Shown here: positions 1-7,725 of the stretch, one piece after another | Layout of the letters: every line of letters starts with the position of its first letter | Position numbering within the stretch: position 1 is the first letter of the stretch | Source: Planctomycetota bacterium | GTDB taxonomy: Bacteria > Planctomycetota > GCA-002687715 > DRQF01 | Assembly (NCBI GenBank): GCA_015485455.1 | Contig: WFTN01000447.1 | Span: 1 to 12,868, forward strand | Reading direction: 5' to 3' | DNA: 12,868 nt | Made by a program: the position numbers and the translations under genes | The notes under the pieces: generated by a model | The model's database searches: none | Told to the model about the DNA's origin: nothing | Seen by the model: the letters and a program-made list of their open reading frames with translations, nothing else

Positions 1-1
1 A

Positions 2-997
2 CTTCTCCTGGCTTCGACCATCGCAACCATCATCGCCATGGCCTGGGCGGTGGGCATTACTCCGAAGGTTTGGGAACGGTGGCGAGAAAACGAAATTATG
101 TCAGGAGCCGATCCCATCAACGTGGGCGACTTCACCTCTGCCCTCTTGATCTTCAGCGTTGGTTATGTGCTCAGTTGTACACTCCGCGATCTCTTCGTCA
201 TTGGCGGACTATCGAAGTCAACAGAAGATCACCGGGGAACTCGCTATGCCTGGGGCACTTTGACATTTTATATTGCTATGTGCTTGACGCTTATTTTCGG
301 CTTAAGATCCTTGAGCATCGACCTTTCTAAGTACAGTTGGTTGTTGGGTACGGCGGGCGTAGCTCTTGGTTTCGGCATGACAGAGATCCTCTCCAACTTC
401 GTCTGCGGCATCATTCTGTTTGTCGAACGCCCGGTGCAAGTGGGCGACATCATTACCGTTGGCGACGTGGAAGGGGATGTGCGCCGCATTTCCATTCGTT
501 CAACCATTGTTCAAACCCGTGATGGCGTTTCAATTATTCTTCCCAACCGCCGTTTGATCGAAGCAGACGTGGTGAACTGGTCTCATAGCGACCCACTCAC
601 AAGGCTGAAGATCAGGGTTGGTGCGGCTTATGGCTCCGATGTTGCCTTAGTCAAGAAGGCACTTCTTGAAGTGGCAGAACGAGAAGGACGAATTCTCAGT
701 CGCCCCCACCCGGAGGTCAGCTTCATCGAATTCGGCGAAAGCGAACTCTCCTTCCAACTCTTGACCTGGCTTCCGACTCCTGACATCACTGTCCATCGTC
801 GCGTGCGTTCAGACATGAACTCAGCGGTGGATGCAGCCTTTCGTCGCTTTGGTATTGAGATTCCATTCCCTCAACGTGACCTCCACCTGAAGACAACGCC
901 AGAAACCATAGCGAAAGCCAAACTTGAAGAGGAAGAAAGAGAAGCTGAGCAAGCGGCCACAGACGAGAACAAAAACAAAGGGATTTCGCTGCCATGA
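2..997 (+). CDS. MscS-family mechanosensitive ion channel, 5' truncated by the window edge
   Basis: C-terminal 331 residues of a small-conductance mechanosensitive channel, an inner-membrane pore that releases solutes on hypo-osmotic shock. The frame is open from base 2 and codes for a hydrophobic stretch before the first ATG at 38, so the true start lies upstream. Visible in order are part of a membrane helix at the edge, two further hydrophobic segments (around bases 140-200 and 255-310), and the pore-lining segment with the Gly/Ala-rich stretch TAGVALGFG. This is followed by the MscS signature SNFVCGIILFVERPVQVGD (about bases 394-450). The cytoplasmic beta domain then shows GDVEGDVRRISIRST and LPNRRLIEADVVNWS. 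The tail after FPQRDLHLK is charged and Glu/Lys-rich, probably helical. The extra upstream membrane segments suggest a larger MscK/MscM-like architecture, but this cannot be judged here. Its stop overlaps the nagA start (ATGA), so the two are probably co-transcribed and translationally coupled. Confidence 0.93.
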   Translation, partial: LLLASTIATIIAMAWAVGITPKVWERWRENEIMSGADPINVGDFTSALLIFSVGYVLSCTLRDLFVIGGLSKSTEDHRGTRYAWGTLTFYIAMCLTLIFGLRSLSIDLSKYSWLLGTAGVALGFGMTEILSNFVCGIILFVERPVQVGDIITVGDVEGDVRRISIRSTIVQTRDGVSIILPNRRLIEADVVNWSHSDPLTRLKIRVGAAYGSDVALVKKALLEVAEREGRILSRPHPEVSFIEFGESELSFQLLTWLPTPDITVHRRVRSDMNSAVDAAFRRFGIEIPFPQRDLHLKTTPETIAKAKLEEEEREAEQAATDENKNKGISLP

Positions 998-2121
998 AGC
1001 GACGGCTAAATACGCTGGCTTTGAATGGACAGCTCGTCGATATGGAAACGGAATTGGGGTTGATCAAGAAGATTGGCCCCTGTGGTTCCTTAGGTGAAGC
1101 AAGAGATGCCGACAGCATCGACTTCGAGGGTGCTTTCGTTTTCCCCGGGTTCACCGACCTTCAGATCAACGGTAGTTTCGGCCACGACTTCGCTTTGAAT
1201 CCGAAGAGCATTTGGGACGTTGCCCGCAAGTTACCACAGCATGGTGTCTGCTCTTTCTTGCCAACAATCGTCACCGCCGCTGACGCCACAATCGAAGCGG
1301 CCTTGAGGACAATTGAAGAGGGTCCCCCCGAGAATTTTGTGGGCGCCATGCCCCTAGGGATTCACGCCGAGGGTCCCTTTTTGGCGGCTTCCAAGAAGGG
1401 AGCACACGATGAATCCCTGATGCAAGAGCCCAGTGAGCGCCCCTCCTGGCTCTTCTCACCAACATTGAAAATAGTGACTTTGGCACCTGAGCTTCCTGGT
1501 TCGAAAGAGTTAGTCGAAGAACTGGTTGCGAATGGCGTGCTTGTTTCCGCCGGTCACACCATGGCGACGAGCGAAACCATCCAAAATGCTGCCTCCCATG
1601 GACTCAAGTATGGCACTCATCTCTTCAACGCCATGAGCGGCTTGGACCACCGAAATCCTGGAGCAGCCGCTGCTTTGTTGGAAAACGACTCGATTACTTG
1701 TGGGCTCATCGTCGATGGCATTCATGTTCATGAGCAGATGATCCGCTTAGCATGGCGGCTCAAGGGCAGACACAAACTCAATTTGGTCACCGATGCTGTG
1801 GCCGCTGCGGGCATGCCAGATGGAAGTTACACCCTGTCTGGCTTTGACGTTCAAGTGAGGGATGGAGCCGTTCGGCTGAAAGACGGCACTTTGGCAGGGA
1901 GTAGCCTCACTATGGATCAAGCCCTCAAGAATTTGAAGACCATCACCGGTTGTTCTTGGGCTCATGGGGTTCACACCATCACCTGCACCCCTGCCCATTT
2001 GCTGGGCCTACCTCAACCGATCATTGCAGAAAATGAAACTGCAACCCTCACCTGTCTATCAGATGAAGGCACTATCCTCTTCACCATGATCGACGGTGCC
2101 ATCGCCTACCAACGACCCTGA
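994..2121 (+). CDS. nagA: N-acetylglucosamine-6-phosphate deacetylase
   Basis: Cytoplasmic amidohydrolase that deacetylates GlcNAc-6-phosphate to glucosamine-6-phosphate and acetate, in amino sugar use and cell-wall recycling. The 375 residues are the usual family length. Recognisable motifs are PGFTDLQING (51-60), where Q and N replace the HxH of other amidohydrolases as in NagA; GIHAEGPFL (122-130) with metal ligand Glu126; AGH at 186-188 (His188); THLFNAM (208-214, His209); VDGIHVH (240-246); LVTDAVAAAGMPDG (264-277) with the catalytic Asp267; and LAGSSLTMDQA (300-310). All key residues seem present, so it should be active. The ATG overlaps the MscS stop by 4 bp, an unusual partnership since nagA more often sits with nagB or sugar transporters. 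The N-terminal beta-sandwich part (about residues 1-50) looks short but complete. Confidence 0.95.
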   Translation: MKRRLNTLALNGQLVDMETELGLIKKIGPCGSLGEARDADSIDFEGAFVFPGFTDLQINGSFGHDFALNPKSIWDVARKLPQHGVCSFLPTIVTAADATIEAALRTIEEGPPENFVGAMPLGIHAEGPFLAASKKGAHDESLMQEPSERPSWLFSPTLKIVTLAPELPGSKELVEELVANGVLVSAGHTMATSETIQNAASHGLKYGTHLFNAMSGLDHRNPGAAAALLENDSITCGLIVDGIHVHEQMIRLAWRLKGRHKLNLVTDAVAAAGMPDGSYTLSGFDVQVRDGAVRLKDGTLAGSSLTMDQALKNLKTITGCSWAHGVHTITCTPAHLLGLPQPIIAENETATLTCLSDEGTILFTMIDGAIAYQRP

Positions 2122-2143
2122 GGACAGGAGAGATCATCCCTGT

Positions 2144-2160
2144 GCCAAGGAGTTCTTGGC
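2144..2160 (+). terminator. Weak hairpin after nagA, possible terminator
   Basis: A 6-bp perfect stem (GCCAAG/CTTGGC) with a 5-nt loop lies 23 nt after the nagA stop. It is followed by a pyrimidine-rich but not purely T stretch. It could end the MscS-nagA transcript, but the stem is short and the U-tract poor. Confidence 0.22.
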
Positions 2161-2322
2161 CCAGGAGTTCTCGTTCTCTATGCTTTGAATGAGCGGCACC
2201 GAAGGGAAACAATCAGCCTCTACCGCCCCAAGAAGAGCACCCAGAGATCAGCCTAAGCCTTGTCTCCTGAACGACTTCCGCGAGATATAGTCGTTGGCAT
2301 CTCCTTTGCGAGTTTCGAGAAC

Positions 2323-4335
2323 ATGAAACAAGAGAATCGAACAATCCTTTTCCTCTTCTTGGCCCTGGCCCTGGCCGCCGTGGTTGCTGGGATTTCTCTG
2401 GGGACCCAGGCCAAAGATGAAGACTGGAATCTAGAAGGCAGCACGAGCAAGGATTGCCCCAGGGCGGTTAGCCGAGCCAAAGCGCCGATCTCAGAAATTG
2501 TCAAGACCACAAAGACCCAGCACACCGTCCAAGAGGACGGTCCAAGAGTGAGCCGATTCACCAGGCCCTTCGGCAAGGCCATCACCATTCGCGGTTTGGT
2601 AACGGATGTTAAAAGACAGATTCCTATCGCCAATGCCCTTGTCCGCCTCTATTTCCGAGGGTCTCAAGACTGCCACCTATTTATCCAGGAAGTCAAAACG
2701 AATCAGGATGGTCGGTTCTCAATCGAAACTTTGAAATTGGAGAAGCTCAATCGACTCAGTATTGAGGACGGTGTGTTTGTCGCCCTATCGGACGCAGCCG
2801 GTTTCACGCCGGAGTTGGAAGAAGAACGTTTTTGCGAAAGCGATGGCGCTGTCGAATTTGCCAATGAAATGGAAAGAGGCGGGGCTATTCGGGGGCGCTG
2901 CGTAACTCCGGATGGCAAGCCTGTCACCCAAGGCACATTCACTTTGTACGAATTTTCCGCTGAGGAAGGCTATGAGCAACTTGATTGGGGAGAGATCTTA
3001 GGCGATGGGACTTTCGTATCATCATTGGCAAGCCCGACGAGAATTCTCCTAGCCTTTGAATGCCCCCAAGGCTACGGTGAAGTGAAGGATGTTCAGGCGT
3101 CAACCCAAGAAGTGATCGATCTCGGGGACATTATCATTCGAGAGGAAGGGACGATTTCTGGGCGCGTCACTTTCCCTTCTGGCAATCCTGTTCCTGGGGT
3201 GCGCCTTGGGGCCTATGCAAACGACAGCGTTGACGAAGAGGGTGAGGAAAGCGAAGATGCCGACACGACGCAAGAATTTGATCCCCGCCATGTTTTCACG
3301 ACAACGGACGCAAACGGTTATTTTCGCCTAACTGGGCTTAAGGTCGGCATGAAGTACATCGTCGAGTTTGAAGGCCAGAAGGCTCCTGATGAGAATGTCT
3401 ACTTGGCCCCGTCAAACGATCTCTTGCTTATTCACGCAGGTAGGCACTTGGCAGTCCAAGTCGTCGACCAAGACAGAGTTCCTATCTTGGGAGCTAACAT
3501 TGATCTTGCGGAATTGTCGAAAGACAAATCCGGCCAACCGCAGCTCAAATACATCGAATCTGAGGCTGAGGATATGGCAAGAGAAACTGACTGGTCCTAT
3601 TTCTCCATAGATCACTCAGGACCGTTGGTGGTTGCATCTTGGATCAGTACGGGTAAAGATATTCAACGCATTGAGGAGACGATCAACTCAGTCCAACTGG
3701 GTCTCACGAAAGTTAGACTGGTTGCCGCGAGCCAAGACGATGACCGCAAGATGGTGCTCGACGTCTGGCACCCGAGGAACGGTCTGACCAAACGCTTCAT
3801 GGCTTCACTCGCCTCACTGAAGACGGGGGAAATCGTACAAAATCTTCTCTGCAATGATTCCGGGATTGCCTACTTAACCGCTCTGCCCGATTCCTATGAG
3901 TTGCGCCTTTCGTCGGTAGACTATGACAAGGACACGAAACAGGGGCTCATGCTTGTCGAGCATCGAGAGATCATCAAGATTCCAGTAACCGGCGAGGTGA
4001 AGCACACAGTCCACCTACAGGAAGGGGGACGTATCAACTTAACCCTGTCTGGCGACCTACGCTTGCTCTTAGATCAAGTGGAACCAGTCTTCACCCGAGA
4101 CGGGGGCAAAGAGAAATATTTGTTCAGATTTGGAGCGACAAGAGGTTGTTACACCCAATATTCGACCACACTCACCCTGGGCAAGAACACCGGAGAAGAG
4201 AACATCCTTCCAGGGCGCTACACGCTGGAAATTAACTCCAAGCATTTCCACCCTGTCCGCCAGTCATTCATGATTGAAAAGAACAAAGTCACAAACGTCT
4301 CCGTGGAGCTTCGACTCGTCAGGAAAGAACAGTAG
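2323..4335 (+). CDS. Membrane-anchored carboxypeptidase-regulatory-like domain protein
   Basis: 670-residue exported protein of unknown specific role. The chosen ATG at 2323 gives a classic N-terminus: a short polar start (MKQENR) and then a hydrophobic helix (about 8-27) acting as signal anchor. An in-frame TTG at 2260 would put 21 polar residues before it and is less likely. After a low-complexity linker (30-85) come at least three beta-sandwich repeats of the carboxypeptidase regulatory-like / Cna-B-like type. They begin near residues 87 (TIRGLVTD, with TNQDGRFSIETL), 187 (GAIRGRCVTPDGKPV) and 276 (GTISGRVTFPSGNPVPGV, with TTTDANGYFRLTGLKVG). Such modules usually serve as extracellular structural or binding domains. 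No catalytic motif is visible, and the region after about 360 is beta-rich but not recognisable. A second protein of the same build starts at 12350. It converges with the subtilase gene, with 36 bp between the stops. Confidence 0.8.
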   Translation: MKQENRTILFLFLALALAAVVAGISLGTQAKDEDWNLEGSTSKDCPRAVSRAKAPISEIVKTTKTQHTVQEDGPRVSRFTRPFGKAITIRGLVTDVKRQIPIANALVRLYFRGSQDCHLFIQEVKTNQDGRFSIETLKLEKLNRLSIEDGVFVALSDAAGFTPELEEERFCESDGAVEFANEMERGGAIRGRCVTPDGKPVTQGTFTLYEFSAEEGYEQLDWGEILGDGTFVSSLASPTRILLAFECPQGYGEVKDVQASTQEVIDLGDIIIREEGTISGRVTFPSGNPVPGVRLGAYANDSVDEEGEESEDADTTQEFDPRHVFTTTDANGYFRLTGLKVGMKYIVEFEGQKAPDENVYLAPSNDLLLIHAGRHLAVQVVDQDRVPILGANIDLAELSKDKSGQPQLKYIESEAEDMARETDWSYFSIDHSGPLVVASWISTGKDIQRIEETINSVQLGLTKVRLVAASQDDDRKMVLDVWHPRNGLTKRFMASLASLKTGEIVQNLLCNDSGIAYLTALPDSYELRLSSVDYDKDTKQGLMLVEHREIIKIPVTGEVKHTVHLQEGGRINLTLSGDLRLLLDQVEPVFTRDGGKEKYLFRFGATRGCYTQYSTTLTLGKNTGEENILPGRYTLEINSKHFHPVRQSFMIEKNKVTNVSVELRLVRKEQ

Positions 4336-4371
4336 GGTCCCATTCCATTCCGTTTGGGCTCCAATACCTCA

Positions 4372-7300
4372 TCAAGGTGCCAACACGAGTTTCAGTCCAT
4401 TGGAACCGAAAATAAATGGGGCCGTCTCAAATATTTGTATATAGACAGAAGTCCCTGCCAAGGCAGCGTTGTACCTTGAGATGTTGGGGGCCATGAGTTT
4501 ACCCGAAGCGTCAAATCCGAATGTCCCGGTCTCAATGAGATTCACCGAATCGGTGGCGATCAATAGAGGGAAACCAAATCCCGACGGAAAGACTGTTGGT
4601 GCCAAACTCACCACGGATAATCCAAGCCCCCCGGGGGTTGCGCCGGTCACGAGAAGCGTACCGCTGCCGGCGAAAGGATCACCCCCATTGGGGACCCAAA
4701 CAACCTTCAGGTCAAGCCCTGACAAACTGAAGTCATAGCTGAGTGAAGGCAAGACTGGTGAGAAGCCAATGGTAACGGAACCTGCACCGATCCCACTATC
4801 ATCATTAAGATGAGCACCAGCAAGGATGTCAGCAAAACCATCAAGGTTGGCATCCCCCATGCTTGCGGAGGCGCTGCCCAATCGCCCACCAAGTGCTTGG
4901 CCATCTATCTCTCGAATATTGCTGCCATCATAGCCAGAGAACACGCGCACGCTTCCCCCATTGGCAATGAGATTGCCCGCAAAGGGTGCTCCACCAATCA
5001 CGTCGTCGAAGCCATCTCCATTGACGTCGCCACTCATGTCAACAGAGAAACCGAACTGATCGCCGACCTGAGCCCCCAAGAGGATATGGAGAGGGAGCCC
5101 GGTTGCTCCAGAAATAACCACAACCCGGCCAGCATCGGTGCCATTGTCATTAGCTAAAGGGATGCCAACAATGACATCACCGTAGCCGTCACAATCGACA
5201 TCGCCTCCGCCTCCAACAGACCAGCCAAACTGTTCGTTGGCGCTACTCCCCTGCAAAGACAACAAGATTGAACCGTCAAATCCTGAATAGACGAAGGCCG
5301 CACCAGCATTTGTCCCAGCGCCGTCGTCGAAGCGAGACCCTACAATAACATCAGCAAAGCCATCTAAGTTCACATCGCCCGCACCACTGACGGCACCGCC
5401 AAGCTGGACACCACCTTGACTGCCGTCAAAGACGAATAGGATCGAGCCATCGATTCCCGAGAATACCAAAGCTGAACCTGAGTCGGGACCAACACCATCA
5501 TGAAGCCGGGCACCAATAATAACATCGGCAAAGCCATCACCATTAACATCTCCCGCACCATCAATCGCACGCCCGAATTCGTCGCCAGCTGCACTACCCA
5601 GGAAAGTGTAGAGGATCCCACCATCTGCCCCTGAAAAGATCGTCGCGCTACCGGCATTGTTTCCGTTGCTATCTTCCTGGCTTGCGCCAACAGCGAAGTC
5701 AGGCGTTCCGTCGCCATTCACATCTCCGACACCCGCCACATCACGACCAAACTGATCGCCAAGGGAGCTGCCGTTCATTTGATAGAGCACCGACAAATCT
5801 TTGCCAGAATAGACAAACGCCTCTCCCGAGTTGATACCAAAATCAGCGCTCTTGGGTGCGCCAACCAAGAAATCTGGATATCCATCCCCATTGACATCAC
5901 CAACGCCATCGACAGCGCGCCCGAATTGCTCACCAAGGGTCTGCCCTGAAATAGACATCACCGAGCCGCCAAGGGATTGCAAAGCCAGTTTCGCATTCAG
6001 CAGACCAGCTCCAAAAGTTGTGTCATATCCAACTGGGCCCAGGTCTTGTGCTGTCGCTTGCAAGATCGTTTCAATGTCAACCGGTGTCAACGTGGGGTCA
6101 AACGACAACATGAGAGCGGCGATTCCGGCAGCATAGGGAGAAGAAAATGACGTCCCATAAATCACCGCGTAATCAAGAGTTGAATAGCCTAGAGCGCCGA
6201 GGCGATCTGTCGTCAGGATATCCACGCCGGGGGCGACGAAGGCCAACCCTGGCCCCGTCGAACTGAAAGTCGCAAGTGCTCCGAAACGATCAACAGCCCC
6301 AACGGCATTCACAGCAGCAAGGCTCGCTGGATACTTCAAGCCGGGAATTCCAGAGTTTCCCGCGGAAGCGAAGTGAATGATGCCTAGTTGCTTCGTATTG
6401 CTGTAGGCGTTAGCGATCGCATTTGAAGTGAATCCATAGAAGTTACTGTTGTTGGTGACACGAGCACCAATGCTGTTCGCCCAATTCAGGCCATTCACTG
6501 TCGCCGCGCTGGTCCCATTCCATGCACCATTGCAAAGGGAAATGTCTGCAATGAACGTACGAGCGGAGGCGGAGAAGCATTTGGGCGCGACGCCGACGCC
6601 GCCAATATTGTTGTCGATTCTTGCAGTTATGCACCCGGCGACCGCGGTGCCATGAATCTCGCACATGTTGACCGGATTGCCATTGTTCGCCAAGGGATCG
6701 TTGGTGAAATCAGCTCCCGCGATCATGTTTAGATCTGGATGAGCCATTTCAATGCCGGATTCAAAAATAACGATCTTGATCGCCCCACTCCCCTTGGTGA
6801 TGTCCCAGGCTTCCGCGACATCCATGTCAAAGTCATTCAAGCCGCCGGACTGCCCCGTATTGTCGAACGCCCATTGCGCCCCAAAGAAGACGTCGTTGGG
6901 AATGTATCCAGATTGCCCGCTGAAGTAGGCACTAGGCTCGGCCCATGCCACGCCCTCCTTCATGGCCAAACTATTAGCCACATGCAATGCTTCAAGACCA
7001 CTTTTTCCACGTACTCTGAAACTCCAGGTGTTTGGCATACCACCCCAATTGGGCAGGAGATCAGAAACACCGGTCAAACTCGAAATCACCTTCCGTTGTT
7101 GTTTCAAAGAAAACTTGTCCGCTTTGAAACCAAGAAGCACAACCGGCTCAAAGTAGAGAGCACCTCCTAATTCGTCGAAGAAAACAGGAGAAGAAGATTG
7201 GCACTCTTTTACCCGACCCAATCTCTCGACCAACGATTCCACATCAGTCGAATTTTGCTCCGATTCACGCAATCGAAAGAAATAGACTCCCGGAATACCA

Positions 7301-7578
7301 GCAGGAACAATTTGTTCACGTGAGATGTCCTCTCCCATCTCCCTTCGCACAATTGCAAGAGGGTCGCCGTCACAAAAGACCGCAATGCGCGTCGAATCAA
7401 GAAGCAACTCTCTTGCTTCATCGGCATAGACATAGTGATAAGAAGCTTCCTGGCTAGCTAATCTGGGTGCCTGCACAATAACTGCCAACAGGGCGAGAAC
7501 AATCGCTGGAACTAACCCCGGGGAGGATGAAGCGGCCCTTTCGGTCGATTCACTTCTTAGAAAAGGTCTATTGAACAT
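4372..7578 (-). CDS. Secreted S8 (subtilisin-like) peptidase with seven-repeat FG-GAP propeller
   Basis: 1068-residue secreted protein, probably an extracellular serine protease. The start is ATG with GAGAGG 8 nt upstream. The N-terminus has a hydrophobic export segment (about 22-37) after a charged stretch. A fervidolysin-like prodomain follows (about 45-220), then the S8 domain (about 225-535). His309 (EIHGTAVAG), the oxyanion Asn408 (ASAGNSG) and the nucleophile Ser477 (YGTSFSSPYAAGIAALM) are present. The normally catalytic Asp of the D-S/T-G motif is Glu273 (IVIFESGIEMAHPDL). Seven FG-GAP repeats follow (about 541-939), each with a Ca-binding DxNxDGxxD-type loop at residues 561, 619, 677, 735, 793, 851 and 909. 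The spacing is exactly 58 residues, giving a complete integrin-alpha-like beta-propeller for binding or display. A C-terminal beta-rich domain (about 945-1068, ending SNGLKLVLAP) resembles the end of the matrixin in this window and may serve secretion or sorting. It lies 147 bp after the DUF3179 gene on the same strand. Confidence 0.92.
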   Translation of the reverse strand: MFNRPFLRSESTERAASSSPGLVPAIVLALLAVIVQAPRLASQEASYHYVYADEARELLLDSTRIAVFCDGDPLAIVRREMGEDISREQIVPAGIPGVYFFRLRESEQNSTDVESLVERLGRVKECQSSSPVFFDELGGALYFEPVVLLGFKADKFSLKQQRKVISSLTGVSDLLPNWGGMPNTWSFRVRGKSGLEALHVANSLAMKEGVAWAEPSAYFSGQSGYIPNDVFFGAQWAFDNTGQSGGLNDFDMDVAEAWDITKGSGAIKIVIFESGIEMAHPDLNMIAGADFTNDPLANNGNPVNMCEIHGTAVAGCITARIDNNIGGVGVAPKCFSASARTFIADISLCNGAWNGTSAATVNGLNWANSIGARVTNNSNFYGFTSNAIANAYSNTKQLGIIHFASAGNSGIPGLKYPASLAAVNAVGAVDRFGALATFSSTGPGLAFVAPGVDILTTDRLGALGYSTLDYAVIYGTSFSSPYAAGIAALMLSFDPTLTPVDIETILQATAQDLGPVGYDTTFGAGLLNAKLALQSLGGSVMSISGQTLGEQFGRAVDGVGDVNGDGYPDFLVGAPKSADFGINSGEAFVYSGKDLSVLYQMNGSSLGDQFGRDVAGVGDVNGDGTPDFAVGASQEDSNGNNAGSATIFSGADGGILYTFLGSAAGDEFGRAIDGAGDVNGDGFADVIIGARLHDGVGPDSGSALVFSGIDGSILFVFDGSQGGVQLGGAVSGAGDVNLDGFADVIVGSRFDDGAGTNAGAAFVYSGFDGSILLSLQGSSANEQFGWSVGGGGDVDCDGYGDVIVGIPLANDNGTDAGRVVVISGATGLPLHILLGAQVGDQFGFSVDMSGDVNGDGFDDVIGGAPFAGNLIANGGSVRVFSGYDGSNIREIDGQALGGRLGSASASMGDANLDGFADILAGAHLNDDSGIGAGSVTIGFSPVLPSLSYDFSLSGLDLKVVWVPNGGDPFAGSGTLLVTGATPGGLGLSVVSLAPTVFPSGFGFPLLIATDSVNLIETGTFGFDASGKLMAPNISRYNAALAGTSVYIQIFETAPFIFGSNGLKLVLAP

Positions 7579-7677
7579 GTTGTTTACCTCTCATAGGAAT
7601 TTACTCCGCGCAGAACCATCATACATAAGTCGGGCGCACAGCTCACATCAAACCAGAATCGGCACGATCAAGTCAAT

Positions 7678-7707
7678 GGCCTTGGACTCTTGGGGCAGTC
7701 CATGGCC
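7678..7707 (-). terminator. Hairpin after the DUF3179 gene, possible terminator or mRNA stabiliser
   Basis: An inverted repeat (GGCC, one mismatch, TGGACT; 8-nt loop; AGTCCA, one mismatch, GGCC on the minus strand) lies 18 nt past the stop of the DUF3179 gene. No T-tract follows, so it is a poor intrinsic terminator. It may attenuate or protect transcript ends between this gene and the subtilase gene. Nothing else is evident in 7579-7725 except the subtilase ribosome-binding site. Confidence 0.3.
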
Positions 7708-7725
7708 TCGGGTGCCTTCAAACGA

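Noticed and set aside
2189..2290. 33-codon ORF between nagA and the anchored protein
   Set aside because: It has no Shine-Dalgarno and no recognisable composition or domain, and is probably chance.
2260..2322. TTG start for the anchored protein
   Set aside because: It would add 21 polar residues ahead of a standard signal anchor; the ATG at 2323 gives a normal export N-terminus.
4810..5157. ORFs on either strand in other frames across the FG-GAP region
   Set aside because: They are by-products of the repeated Gly/Asp-rich codons of the subtilase gene; none has a ribosome site or domain.
4750..5960. Tandem DNA repeat or CRISPR-like array
   Set aside because: The periodicity is 174 bp and in frame, and encodes FG-GAP blades with diverged DNA; there are no short identical repeats with spacers.
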